Below, piece by piece: positions 9,544 to 19,957 of a stretch of DNA of 64,000 bases. The stretch covers positions 3,281,184 to 3,345,183 of the forward strand of contig OY725500.1 in NCBI GenBank assembly GCA_963281255.1, read 5' to 3'. Source of the DNA: Aphrocallistes beatrix. Taxonomy: Eukaryota > Porifera > Hexactinellida > Sceptrulophora > Aphrocallistidae. Position 1 is the first letter of the stretch. Every line of letters starts with the position of its first letter. The translations under genes and the position numbers were made by a program. The notes under the pieces are model-generated. The model saw nothing but the letters and a program-made list of their open reading frames with translations. It ran no database searches and was not told where the DNA came from.

Positions 9544-10778
9544 GTGTTGTGCAAATCATTTATATCTGCTCTTCACAAACTCGAAATTGGCACTAGAAAG
9601 TCAAAACCTAGTGGTGTTCTCCTTGAGACATCTCCAATATGGATAACGAGGCAGCATAATTCCGATGATTGCATTGTTTGCAAAATATGCAAGGGTCAAA
9701 AAGGCGTTAAACGCAAAGCAGGAAATCCAATCATTGACACAAATCCATTTGCGCGAGATAATCAAAACACTTGGGATAGGCAAACACCAGTTAAGTGTCG
9801 AAAATGCTTGTCCATAAATAAAATTCATATATGCACAAAGCTACGTGCAAAATATTGTCGGTACATTAAATCGAAAAGGGCTTAGCGATACTGTTGTATC
9901 GACTATACTACGTCAACGAGCAGTTTCTTCGATGTCCAATATAATACCACTTCTTGGTTATGGAAATATTCCGATGAAGGTCAAAGTTCTCAAGCGGAAT
10001 GAAGCTAATGAAAATAATATTGTCACTCGAGATGAAATAATACTACTTCAACGAGAACTTAACTTGACAAATGATCAATTGCACACAATATGCCAATTTA
10101 TGAAGCACAAAGGCTTGCGTACACCAAACACTTGATATACCCAAATCCTGAAAAGGGAGAATGTAATTGATTTATTTGAATCTGCGATCGTTGAATTTGA
10201 AGACAACAATGGCATTAAATCTCATACTGAAGTCATATATTGTAATAATATTGATAACCTCCTAAAACGAGTTGAAGAGATTCGTGGAAAACCAAGTCAA
10301 CTAAATCGATATGGTATTGATCATGGCCAGGGTTGGTTAAAATATTCCTTAGCCCAATTCACGGTCTTCAGTTTGTCGATAGTGTAAAAGGAGCATTAAT
10401 ATTGGCAGTAGCAGATTGTATTGAAACTCCAATTAATATAGTGCAAATTATAGGGCTCCTTGATCTAACCTTAGATCAACCTAATGATGTACTAACTTGT
10501 GATTTAAAGGTTTTGTGTCAGGTTCTAGGAATCAAAGGTGAAAATGCTCGTCATCCTTGTCCTTATTGTTTGTACAAATTGACAGTGAGCCTGGAATTTG
10601 CGAACTGGAACCCATTTTGATGAATGTATACTAAATTTAAAGAACAATTTAAAAGTGCCCAACAGTATGCCAAAGAATGTCCTGGTATTTTTCGGCCTCG
10701 GATTTTCACTAATTTCGAAAGTCCCCTACAATTCTTTCCCATAGCTGCCGCACATGGAATTCTAGCCCTTCGTGAAAA
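9544..10778 (+). pseudogene. Decayed zinc-ribbon-like gene with HPCPYC motif
   Basis: Several frames on one strand form a single broken reading. The first part has CIVCKICKGQKG and PVKCRKCLS cysteine pairs. After a frameshift near 9860 come GLSDTVVSTILRQRAVSSM, IPLLGYGNIPMKVKVLKRN and LTNDQLHTICQFMK. A TGA stop precedes VIDLFESAIVEFEDNNG, and a further frameshift precedes DLKVLCQVLGIKG and ARHPCPYC. A final piece reads AAAHGILALREKL. The DLK-x5-LGI-x-HPCPYC arrangement is one I associate, from memory and without certainty, with uncharacterised transposon-linked invertebrate proteins. Function is unknown. It lies inside foldback F, downstream of a TATA module, and is cut at its 3' end by a pogo-like terminus. 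Confidence 0.55.
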
Positions 10779-10895
10779 ATTAATATTTTGTATTAGCTTT
10801 TATTTGTGAGAGCTATTCCGGTCCTGCCAAAAGTAACCCGATTAAGCGGTTTACCCCATTAAACAGTGACCCTATTAAGCGGAGTCGACTGTACT
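10779..10895. mobile_element. Right half of a pogo-like element
   Basis: From ATATTTTGTATTAGC to CTATTAAGCGGAGTCGACTG it matches the right half of the MITE at 3402-3586, and the terminal repeat here is better preserved. The left terminus was not found, so either the element is truncated or the preceding decayed gene belongs to a longer relative. Confidence 0.6.
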
Positions 10896-10954
10896 TCAAT
10901 AATGTATCAAAGATATTACGCATATTCATGCATTGAGTAATCAGTGATTATATG

Positions 10955-12052
10955 TACGTATCATAGACTCCTTTAAGTAAGGACTGTAGGCGTTCAATCT
11001 CTGGTCCTGGAACTTGGGTCCATTGTGTATTATTGATATCCCGTAATCCGCTCAAGTTAGACATGGGAGATGTATTATTGTTGAATAGGAAGTCGTATTA
11101 TTAGAGTGCATTGGTCATGATGGCCTACCTCAACTATGTGTGGAATGTGAGTTATGTGGTTTTTCACAGCTGTTTTTCACAGATTTAAGATACATTTTGG
11201 CAATTTTCTGACCTGTTTTAAGCACATTTTAAAGCGTTATTAATGTATGATTTTCGAAGATAATCAAGGTAAGAACGGGTTAATTCGAAATATTTGGACA
11301 TTTCAAATGGAATGTTGCTACATTCCAGCGTTGCTATGGAAACGTGTGTATACCATTTGAGCTGATATCTTGAAAACCGTTGCAGTTAGACAGTCAAATT
11401 GACTATATTTGATAGATAATAGGTTACTTTCTATTAGCTCCTAATACATTTTATAACATTAAATCTTAAGGTTTTCGAGATATGGTGCAATATATTTTAT
11501 GAATCATATTTGTTAAATTGCACCATATCTCGAAAACCTAAGATTTAATGTTATAAAATGTATTAGGAGCTAATATAAAGTAACCTATTATCTATCAAAT
11601 ATAGTCAATTTGACTGTCTAACTGCAACGGTTTTCAAGATATCAGCTCAAATGGTATACATACGTTTCCATAGCAACGCTGGAATGTAGCAACATTCCAT
11701 TTGAAATGTCCAAATATTTCGAATTAACCCGTTCCTACCTTGATTATCTTCGAAAATCATACATTAATAACGCTTTAAAATGTGCTTAAAACAGGTCAGA
11801 AAATTGCCAAAATGTATCTTAAATCTGTGAAAAACAGATGTGAAAAGCCACATAACTCACATTCCACACATAGTTGAGGTAGGCCATCATGACCAATGGA
11901 CTCTAAAAATACGACTTCCTATTCAACAATAATACATCTCCCATGTCTAACTTGAGCGGATTACGGGATATCAATAATACACAATGGACCCAAGTTCCAG
12001 GACCCGAGATTGAACGCCTACAGTCCTTACTTAAAGGAGTCTATGGTACGTA
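10955..12052. mobile_element. Near-perfect 1.1 kb palindrome E
   Basis: The two arms of about 540 bases (10955 to about 11495 and 11515-12052) are inverted copies that differ at only a handful of positions by eye. The small loop is near 11505. The ends are TACGTA followed by TCATAGACTCC and the inverse. The arms contain a hairpin-forming AATGTTGCTACATTCC and GTTGCTATGGAAAC at 11330-11343, with its inverse at 11664-11677. No coding capacity. The high arm identity suggests recent origin or arm-to-arm gene conversion. It is nested in foldback F. Confidence 0.8.
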
Positions 12053-13437
12053 TATTCATATCCATTTAACATTTTTCTTTGATCAATAGTAGAATAAAAA
12101 TGGAAATTTTAATTATGAAAATAAAATATTATGTCTGATACCATGGGCATACTATATATACTAGCAAATAATTCTGTTTGTATAGTAAATGTAACATTAA
12201 CTGGATATATACCGAATAATCTATATGTATAATGGAAGTTAAACTAATTCTAAAAAGGGGGGGAATTGTATCATGTCCGAGACCATTTAAATAGTTACTA
12301 TTACTTTAAGTAAAACATATTGGAAGGTCTTAAATTAATATATAACTATTAATTATGATTGGTCTATACGATATAATGAATTGGTTGCGTTTAAATATGC
12401 AAAATATGCTGGGGAAAGGCTTTGTTGACAAATTAGACAAATTTCTGCTGAGTATTGTGGAAAATCGAAAAGTCAAGTACCTAATTCAGAAAACCTTTGT
12501 ACTTTGACAAATCTATAGTTTTACCATGATATTAAACATCATTTATGTCACACAGTAGATCAAATAATGGCATCATTTCGGTTGACAAATTGTTTTAGAA
12601 AAAGATTGAAGTAAAATTTTTAAAGGTTTCTGATCCCAGACGGAGAGTGGCATAACTAGAGCAAATGATTTAAACGATCGGTGAAATTTTTTTCTGCAAA
12701 CACCTACATATACGTATACTATCTAAATATTAACATAATTCATTGGTGTCTCTCCAAATGATTGAAACTTCATTTTTCAGGTAGTGAACACTGTATCAAC
12801 ATTTCATGAAAAGATTCCAAATTTTCGTATTAATTAACCCATTCACATCTCTGTTCTATGCAAAGAAATTATAATAAAAACACTTAGAAGTGCCCCCTAA
12901 ACGGCCTCTGAAAATCACCAAATTTGTCACAAATATAACCTATTGCTTAACCGTATGGTGCCTAATCCAAATTTTAACAACGGATATGGGTACTTTGACA
13001 CCATATTTATATTTGCTGGTAATACATTCCTAAGCTCTATTGTGCTTTGTTAATTACTTAAGGTAGCTGATGTGTTAGTTCAAACATCATCTACCGCATC
13101 CCTAGTCCCAAATCCACTAGTTACGGTGTCTTATATACAGTAGGTTATGTTTACATATATATATATATATATATATAAGCGCGCTTCATTTGCTTGTGCT
13201 GCGAGGCTGGCGGACACTCTGTTTCTGCCGGAGGGGCCCTTAGGGCACCTGAGGTCATATAGATTAATTAAAACTGGAGATAACATCTATAAATACGTCT
13301 GTCCTACTGTCATAATCGATATCGCACGAAAAATCACCAAATTTGTCAATTTTTAAAATTTTGATGCGTAATGATAACATCATAAAAAGTGATGAGTCAT
13401 AATTTTTTGATGATAGTTGCATCATATGCAGAGTATT

Positions 13438-13620
13438 ATACAGCCTTCCAGAGATACGCTCCTAATCTAAAATTCCTAAATTTTAATACGCCTAAATCGA
13501 TAAATAACGTTATAATATAAGGTATATTGGGTATTAGTCTGGGTTTTCACGCTCCTAAACACTTTGAGGCTTAAAATCATACGCCTAAAGGAGCGTCTGG
13601 CGCTCCTAGATAATCCCTTG
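13438..13620. mobile_element. MITE with GCTCCTA/GCCTAA repeats
   Basis: It begins TATACAGCCTTCCAGAGATA and ends GGAGCGTCTGGCGCTCCTAG. It is the same family, in the opposite orientation, as 61840-61958. The GCTCCTA words near each end are mutually inverted. No coding capacity. Confidence 0.55.
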
Positions 13621-13645
13621 ATCATATGTGAGATATATTAATATA

Positions 13646-14221
13646 CAGGGTGATCCAAAAGTTCTGCAACTATAAATTCTACTCCATTGATTTGACTTAG
13701 ATAATTTAGTTTAACTTTAAATCGGTTTGCATCTATGGAATCTACCATCCTTCTAGTTTAGAAATGAACACTATTCATTGCGTAAAATATTTTTTATACA
13801 AATTTTTGAAATATTATATACCCGGGACTCCAATAATCTGATCTCAAAAATGTCAAGTTCGAAAAAAACTTTTTTCTCTTGTTTAAATATATTTATATCT
13901 TCCTATAATCAGTTATTAATTCAAAATACTAATATATGACTATTTCTTTTGGTTTATTGACCGGGAATCACCAATAAGAACAACAATTGTTAAAGTATAA
14001 TCATAGAATGTACCAAGCATTCGAGATTTTTTCTTTTGATTTTTCTCAAACATTTATGATCCACCTTAGCAAATACATTAGGAAAGACAGTCAATTGGAT
14101 TGCAAAATAATTGAAATAATCCTTATAATTTTCAAGCAAAACGAAATGTCGGATGTTAGATCCTCATGTGTAAGTATCATACTTCAGCAAAATTTGTTGC
14201 AGAACTTTTGGATCACCCTTG
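13646..14221. mobile_element. Mariner-type non-autonomous element
   Basis: The termini CAGGGTGATCCAAAAGTTCT and its inverse, with one extra base on the right, enclose 576 bases between TA dinucleotides. The interior is AT-rich with no recognisable transposase. It lies within the reverse helentron-like copy. Confidence 0.75.
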
Positions 14222-14402
14222 TACACATTCTATTAAAATTTCAGCCTTCTATCGCCTGAAATGGCTGAGTTATGGTAAAAAAACTGAAATTTCTAATTTA
14301 AAAAGAGGTGACAATGACATCATAATTCCATGATGAGTCGACATCTTCGTCTGAAGTCAGAACTTAGTGGAGCCATAGCTAATATACTAAAGTACTCACA
14401 TA

Positions 14403-15779
14403 TAGTCTGTCACATAAAAATTGTGAAAATTCTTTTTTGGTATTCTACCATAATTAGCATCCATTCGAAGTACAGAAGCTTCAATACAAATGTATTTACT
14501 TAGTGATATACTCTATTGCCTCTACTCAGAATCAAATTTGCTATCCCACAATTGATTGATAAGGATTAGTAAGAGCACCTAAATTATTTTTGATGACGTC
14601 ATTTACTATATTTTCGTTTTAACTTTATAGCTGATTGTGAACTCATATCTATTAGTTATGGATCAGAAACAGATTCTTGAGGCTATTGATGTTCTCCTAA
14701 AGCGTGGTCAACTTTCAATGAAACCTATATCCAATTCTTTGGGTGTTAGTTTGTCCACTGTATATAGGGTAAAGTCCTGGATTTCCAAGAGCGCAGGATT
14801 GGGACGCAAGAAAGGGTTTCACAGGCCACCTCGGCTTAGGCTTTCTATTAAGAGAAGTTTGGCCCAGCAAATCAAGCATAAGCCATACTTATCCTTGCGT
14901 TTCTTAGCCAATCTTGCTCTTGGTAGGTCATCGTATGAGACAGTTCGGCGAGCCTTAAAAATACTAGATTATAAGAAGAACTATCCATCTAATCGTGCTC
15001 TAGTTAGTGAAACGAATCGTATCTATTTGGTAAAATGGGCTAGGAGGAACAAATATCCTAAAAAGTTCTGGTACCGAACAATATTCGCAGAAGAAAGAAG
15101 TCTATCTGGCTCTCTAGAGGGAATATAAAAATGTGGACAAAGTCTAACAAAATTCGCGTTGTCCCAACAACCAAACGTCCCTAAAATCAATGTGTGGGCG
15201 GCATTTAGCTTGATGGGAACGTTTCCACTATGCATATTTACAGAAAATATGAATAGTGAGATGTTCATAAGCATCCTAGAAGGATATTTACTAAGACAGG
15301 CAGATGTTTTTCAGCAGAACGAGTGGCGTCTGGCCCTGGACAATGATCCTAAGCACCCCGCCAAAGTTACCAAGGAATTTATAACAAAGAACATCCCTCA
15401 ACAGCTACCCTGGCCATCATAAAGCCCTGATTTGAATTCCATTGAAAACCTATTTGGTAAAGCAAAAGCTTTTAAAAAAGGTCAAGCAAGAGCTTTTAAA
15501 AAAGGTCAAGCAAGAGCTTTTAAAAAAGGTCCTAGAACAGTCAAGAAACTTAAGAAGGAGTTAGAAATTCTATGATCAGATATAAGTCCCGATTTCTTGC
15601 AGCCATACATTAATTCAATGTCACGTCTGCTGCCAGATGGTGATTGAATCAGGCGGATTTCCAATAAAGTATTGATCAGGGATGTATTTGCCAATATTTA
15701 GTGATAACCATTCAATGATAAAGCGAGTAATGTAATCGTATCATACAAATTAACTTCTCAATTTTTATGTGACAGACTG
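14403..15779 (+). mobile_element. Tc1-like transposon 1, inactivated
   Basis: The inverted termini AGTCTGTCACATAAAAATTG (14404-14423) and its complement (15759-15778) are flanked by TA at 14401-14402 and 15780-15781. The element is 1377 bases. It has inserted into a helentron-like copy whose 5' end resumes immediately afterwards. The coding region is described separately. Near 15470-15540 a 28-base unit (GGTCAAGCAAGAGC plus CTTTTAAAAAA) is repeated, apparently a local expansion in the coding region. Confidence 0.85.
14637..15690 (+). pseudogene. Tc1-like transposase, broken
   Basis: The first open frame (163 codons) begins near 14637 and carries the bipartite DNA-binding domain: QILEAIDVLLKRGQ, then ISNSLGVSLSTVYRV, then a second helix set ending YETVRRALKIL. 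The catalytic core follows in shifted frames: FAEERS where the first aspartate should be, VWAAFSLMGTFPL, DNDPKHPAKV (second aspartate) and SPDLNSIENL after an in-frame stop at about 15420. The first catalytic aspartate region is altered, a stop and frameshifts split the gene, and a short repeat expansion follows the third acidic residue. It is not functional. The element on its right (16773) is a much better preserved relative. Confidence 0.8.
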
Positions 15780-15822
15780 TATATATGTATATAAACATTA
15801 ATCGAGTCTTAATAGTAAGGAT

Positions 15823-16770
15823 TATTTCTATTACTCATTTATAATACCTCACTTGACAACACTAATTGCATGAATTAATATTTGGACGAGATGTCTTGTG
15901 TCGCACCTGGCTTTACTTCCAATTACAAAGAGGTAGAACACTTTCTGAAGTTTTTCAATTTCCCAAAAGATGGTGCTCTTCGTGAAAAGTTATCGAGCCA
16001 TTCCAAGACCTGTGAAGACTACCAAAACAACAAGATTCCAAGGGTGAGTGATTTCTTGATGCCTTTTTAATGCTTTAATGCTTTAAATAAATGCCTTTTT
16101 TTAAACGTGCCCCAAAATTAACGTTGAATCAGCTTGGAAAGGTAAAATGTAAATTTTGCCCCTTAAGGTTTTCCATGAATCAACAATCGGACAGTTAGCT
16201 TATAACATGGAAGAACATTATGAGAACCAAATTGTTGAATTCTTGAAGTTCATCAATGATGTTTGGAAAATTTTCAATGTGAAATAGGTGGGGAAAAAAA
16301 TCGCTTTAAGGATGGTTATTCAGCTCCAATTTAACCAGCAGATTTCCGTTTGCAATTTTTGAACCTATCGTGTCATGATTTCTAACGACAAATAAACTTC
16401 TTGAAGTTAACAATGACGTTGGGTCCCAATATACCTTGATTGATTTTGTTGATAGGGGTTCTCTCAAATATCCTTCTCATTATGTGGTAGAATGTATTAT
16501 TATCTTGTATGAAGTTGTAAAGATTGATAAGTGCTATTCCTTAAATAAAAAGTTCTATTCTGGACCATCCCGAATTTGCTAGTATATATATCTATGAGTA
16601 TTATTGCAGAGAAGTACAATGACGTGTGGAAAGATAGTTGCTCATGTAGTATTTGGAATTGGGATATTCTCAAGAAGTTGTGCATAACCCGGTCCAATAT
16701 CATCTTGTCAAAGAGGGTCCGCAATTATAATGTCAAGGTCTTAAATAGAGATAATACTAAACTTAAAAAA
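15823..16770 (+). pseudogene. THAP / P-type transposase relic 1
   Basis: At 15888 a first-exon-like stretch reads MSCVAPGFTSNYKEVEHFLK then FNFPKDGALREKLSS, and stops at a GTGAGT donor-like site (about 16044). The C-x4-G-x-x-SN-Y-K spacing and the later FPKD resemble the start of a THAP zinc finger. Further on come DRGSLKYPSHYVVE and IIAEKYNDVW, reminiscent of the C-terminal part of THAP/P-superfamily transposases. Stops and frameshifts are frequent. The Tc1 element at 16773 interrupts its tail. A second degenerate copy is at 44365-45460, and a better copy of the superfamily is at 56131-58563. Confidence 0.5.
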
Positions 16771-16772
16771 TA

Positions 16773-18158
16773 CAGTCTGTCAACTTGAAATTGGGAAAAT
16801 ATTTCTCTTCCCTAACCTTCTAACTCTCTTATTCTATTTTAATTCTACAGGTTTTAATAGAATGCCCTAACACTAAAGAATATATTGTACTTAATAATCT
16901 ATCTTAGTATTCCCACCACTTGCTATTACTAGTTTGACTCTTTTGTGCATTGATGTCCAAAACGGTTCTAAAAACTCCGGTTCTAAGGAATTCCATGTGT
17001 TATTCAACCTCAGCGAGCTCTATTAAATTCCGTGGTGACTTGAGATCGATTTTTCTCTTGATCCATGACCAAATATTTTCAATTGAATTCATATCCGGAC
17101 TACAAGCAGGCCAATCCATCCTACTTATACCCCTATCTTGCATGAATCCTTTGGCGACTTTAGATGTGTGTTTTGGGTCGTTGTCCTCTTGGAAAATCAA
17201 CCCATCTGGATACAAAACACTTGCTTGTTCCACAAGACATTCATGTAGAATGTCACAATAGAGCTGTCCGGTAAGATTTTCTGTGAAAATCTTAATAGGA
17301 AATGTTCCACGAGCCGAAAACGCTCCCCAAACATGCAATTTAGGTGAGTGTTTTGTACTTGGTTTTACTGCTTTCGAATCTCCCTTACACCAGAGACATA
17401 TCCTACCACCAGCTAGCCAAATAGACATATCATCGCTAAATTCTACTTTTTCCCAATCGGTTTTCTTGTTCTCCTTAGCCCAATGAACACGATAAGCTTT
17501 ATGGGATTGTTTAAGCATCGGAATTTTCTGAGCAACCTTTCGGGTAATGCCGCGCCGTTTCATTTCTTTCCTTACAGCTTCATGTGAGAATGATAGACAC
17601 CGTCTTTTGTTAAATTCTGAAGTCATTTTTCTCACAGATAACTTCGGATTCTTAATAGCCAAACTAACAAGTGATCTAGCATCATTGCCTTTGATTTGAC
17701 ACTTTTTTCCAGAGCCCATCTTCCTATTCACGGTTTGACCATCCTTCAATTTCGAAACCGTGCGATATACAGTGCTTTTTGGAATTCGAGTTCTCCGAGA
17801 TATCTCCATACAGTTAGTAATTCCTGAGTCAAATAATATTTTAATATTTTTGCGCTGTTCTTGTTCGTTCATAATACTGCGAAAAGTGAATTCAAACTTG
17901 AAGATTCGATGAGAAAAATGGGGAAATGTTCAAAAAACTAGTATTGATATTATGATGGTTATTTAAGATAAATATCTAGGTTGTAGGTAATGTAATCTGA
18001 AAACTCAGCAACACAAAGGAATATTTTTAGTTGTCATATGACTCCCAATAGTTAAGAAGTAAATAAAAACTACAAATACAAAGAGAATAGAGACTGTAGA
18101 AAACATACAAATAATTTAAGGAAACTATTCATCTTCCCAATTTCAAGTTGACAGACTG
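16773..18158 (-). mobile_element. Tc1-like transposon 2, nearly intact
   Basis: The termini CAGTCTGTCAACTTGAAATT and its inverse at 18150 and upstream enclose 1386 bases, with TA at 16771-16772 and 18159-18160. The terminal repeats look identical over at least 20 bases. Together with the long transposase frame this makes it one of the youngest autonomous-type copies in the window. Confidence 0.9.
17000..17872 (-). CDS. Tc1-family DD34E transposase with C-terminal frameshift
   Basis: The 290-codon frame starts MNEQEQRKNIKILFDSGITN. Its parts in order are a helix-turn-helix (ISRRTRIPKSTVYRTVSKL), a GSGKK linker, a second helix-turn-helix ending SHEAVRKEMKRRG, and the DDE core. The first catalytic aspartate is in FSDDMSIW, the second in EDNDPKHTSKV, and the glutamate in PDMNSIENIW. 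The spacing between the last two is 34 residues, so it is DD34E. WGAFSARGTFPI is the usual strand between them. The frame stops early after LIELAEVE; one base shift would continue into WNSLEPEFLEPFW and the expected C-terminal tail ending at about 16905. It may encode a truncated protein but is probably inactive. The start has an AT-rich upstream and no competing ATG. Confidence 0.85.
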   Translation of the reverse strand: MNEQEQRKNIKILFDSGITNCMEISRRTRIPKSTVYRTVSKLKDGQTVNRKMGSGKKCQIKGNDARSLVSLAIKNPKLSVRKMTSEFNKRRCLSFSHEAVRKEMKRRGITRKVAQKIPMLKQSHKAYRVHWAKENKKTDWEKVEFSDDMSIWLAGGRICLWCKGDSKAVKPSTKHSPKLHVWGAFSARGTFPIKIFTENLTGQLYCDILHECLVEQASVLYPDGLIFQEDNDPKHTSKVAKGFMQDRGISRMDWPACSPDMNSIENIWSWIKRKIDLKSPRNLIELAEVE

Positions 18159-18160
18159 TA

Positions 18161-18621
18161 CAACTAACTATTATAGTCTATTCCTTTAGATATCCTAGAA
18201 TTATGTCGAGGATCGTGAGAGAGTGCTAGTTAGTCTACGTTGTACGGTCTGACGGTTAAAGAATTATAGATTTTGCTATGTTTTATCAATGTGTTCATTT
18301 ATTAGAGTTGAATATTGTATATTTCTATGTGTTGGAGTATTTCTTATAAAATTTTATATTCTCTATTAAATATTTGTAGTAACTAGCATACTAGTAGTCG
18401 GGAAATATGTTGCGTGCGATTACAGCTATACCATAAAACAAATTGCTATATTTCAGCAGCAAAATTCCCACTGACAAGTTATATGACAATTTTGAAGCTA
18501 TCATTACAATTCATGGTCCAAATTTTCAATAGAGTGCCATTACCTTAATATACAGAATGATATGTCCCATCCTTCGGTACTTGGTAAGTGGATATAGGAA
18601 CTAATTCATTCATATTAAATA
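18161..18621. other. Unassigned sequence
   Basis: AT-rich with no clear coding frame, terminal repeat or match elsewhere in the window. Confidence 0.35.
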
Positions 18622-18623
18622 TA

Positions 18624-19101
18624 CACTAACCGGACAAATGTATTTGTACACTATATTCTTCCCCATACAAATAGTACTAAATTGATCTTTTCATATAGGG
18701 AAAGTATTCAAACTCTAATAGCTATTAAGAGTCTGATTTAAGATTCGAAATCTTCACAATCGAATTAGTAATAGTTGAAGATTTCTGACAAATGGCTCAA
18801 CCCAATGAGTAAAATTATCAACCTGTGCCACAAGGAGTAGTACATCATCATCATGTATAGTGATAAAAAGGGACATATGTGACACAAGGTGGCAGTGAAT
18901 GATAATTTGAAATAATTAGGAATTAGTAATTGATTAGAAAATCCTACAATAACTAATTCGAATGCGAAGATTTAGAATTTGAAACCCGATTAGTTGTATC
19001 ACTTACCGTTTCGGAGTTTTAATTTTCACATGAATAGACCCATTTTAGTATTAAATGCACGTAAGATAATGAAGTGTGCAAATACTTTTGTCCGGGTAGT
19101 G
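18624..19101. mobile_element. TA-flanked MITE, K-type
   Basis: CACTAACCGGACAAATGTAT at the left and ATACTTTTGTCCGGGTAGTG at the right are inverted with a few mismatches. TA flanks both sides. The 478-base interior contains TGCCACAAGG and GACACAAGGTGGCA segments like those in the K element at 49009. It interrupts or abuts a decayed minus-strand coding region. Confidence 0.7.
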
Positions 19102-19103
19102 TA

Positions 19104-19940
19104 TTGTTGTTACTGTTTTCATATGTAGTAGTTATTGATTTTGCAAAGTTAAGCCCAAATTCCTTGCAGATATTAGTTTTACCAAGACTTGACAAAGGAT
19201 TGAATGGTAGTAATAAGGAGTCTATATTACCGACTGCTAAAAAGTCAGTGAGTATTTCAATATCATCTTGAGGAAGAACTACTTGTGTCTCAAGAGATTC
19301 ATCAATTGTAGTTTTTTTAACCCCCCTGAATTCGCTATAGATGAATGCCCTATTCTTTTTATTTGGAGCTGAAAATAAATCAACCCTAAAACTATCGAAT
19401 ACTTTTTCTATTTTCTTACTAGGAACTTATTTAATTTTTTAATTACTTCATGCTGCCTCTTTTTAGACTTGAACATCTTATGTGCCAAGGGCTGAAATGC
19501 AAATTTAAAAGTTGCTAATCTATCATCAATATGAGTAAATATCGTACGAATAAAGTCTCCAGCTTTAATATTAGTTCAGATTTGAAAATGGAATATTTTA
19601 CAATTCTAAATCAATTTTCAATAATGGCGTTACAATCAGTTGTGCTATAATTAATCTTGCTTAAAATGATTCCAGTCCGAAAGGGAAGCAAAAGAAAATA
19701 TTAAGTCATTAAATAGTCAAGATTTCTTGTTCTTTTTAATCATATTTTTTCATTTTTAGGTGCTAACTTATTAATCATATTTAGGCATGTATTAAAAATA
19801 TAATCAAAATATCTTCAATAAGGCTATGTTTCACAAATTTCCCTTGTTATCGATTCCTCATCAAGTGTTTCAGGGTGAAAACTGTCTATTTTCATCTCTC
19901 CCTTTATTGACCTCTCTAAATTAACTAGACCATCTCCTAC
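19104..19940 (-). pseudogene. Unrecognised decayed coding region
   Basis: The minus strand holds consecutive protein-like stretches in shifting frames. From the right they are GDGLVNLERSIKGEMKI with FHPETLDEESITREICE, then AGDFIRTIFTHIDDRLATFK with HKMFKSKKRQHEVIKKLNKF. After a one-base shift comes an open run of about 100 codons including KVFDSFRVDLFSAPNKKNRA, LPQDDIEILTDFLAVGNIDS and ICKEFGLNFAKSITTTYENS. The last run lacks stops over nearly 300 bases and has ordinary amino-acid composition, so it is more likely former coding sequence than chance. There is no ATG at its start. I do not recognise the family; a transposon protein or a retrogene are both possible. The K-type MITE at 18624 truncates it. 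Confidence 0.4.
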
Positions 19941-19957
19941 ATAAGAAGAACTCAAAT

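Larger units (their letters stand above)
7831..12749. mobile_element. Palindromic foldback element F nested in B
   Basis: The left end ACACCAATGAATTATGTTAA is mirrored by TTAACATAATTCATTGGTGT at 12749. The arms remain alignable from 7831 to about 8858 (minus the MITE at 8244-8727) and from about 12190 to 12749. The arms include a run of Cs in AATTCCCCCC at 8803 facing GGGGGG at 12257. The interior holds a TATA-box module, a decayed gene, half of a pogo-like element and palindrome E. This gives a cassette-like layout, although the gene may have arrived by later insertion. Confidence 0.7.
7160..13149. mobile_element. Palindromic foldback element B hosting nested insertions
   Basis: The left arm starts CATAGCCTACTATATATAAG at 7160. 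The far right arm ends at 13149 with TACAGTAGGTTATG. The arms fold around a centre near 7705: a GATATTCGACAAAT block faces ATTTGTC-type sequence, and AATTTCGACGTCTAAATT faces its inverse. The right arm is split after 7830 by foldback F and resumes at 12750. Without the insertion the element would be about 1.07 kb. The arms share GTTGCTATGGAAAC (7522-7535) with families C, D and E. A solo arm of the same family is at 226-600. No protein is encoded. Confidence 0.75.
13176..15822 (-). mobile_element. Helentron-like element with three insertions
   Basis: The reverse copy starts at AAGCGCGCTTCATTTGC and runs to ATCATATGCAGAG near 13437. It resumes at 13621-13645 and 14222-14400, and ends at 15822 with TTAATAGTAAGGAT. 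The interruptions are a GCCTAA-type MITE, a mariner-like MITE and a complete Tc1 element. This gives a relative age order: the helentron-like copy predates all three. The central part near the TA tract is deleted around the Tc1 insertion. Confidence 0.65.
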
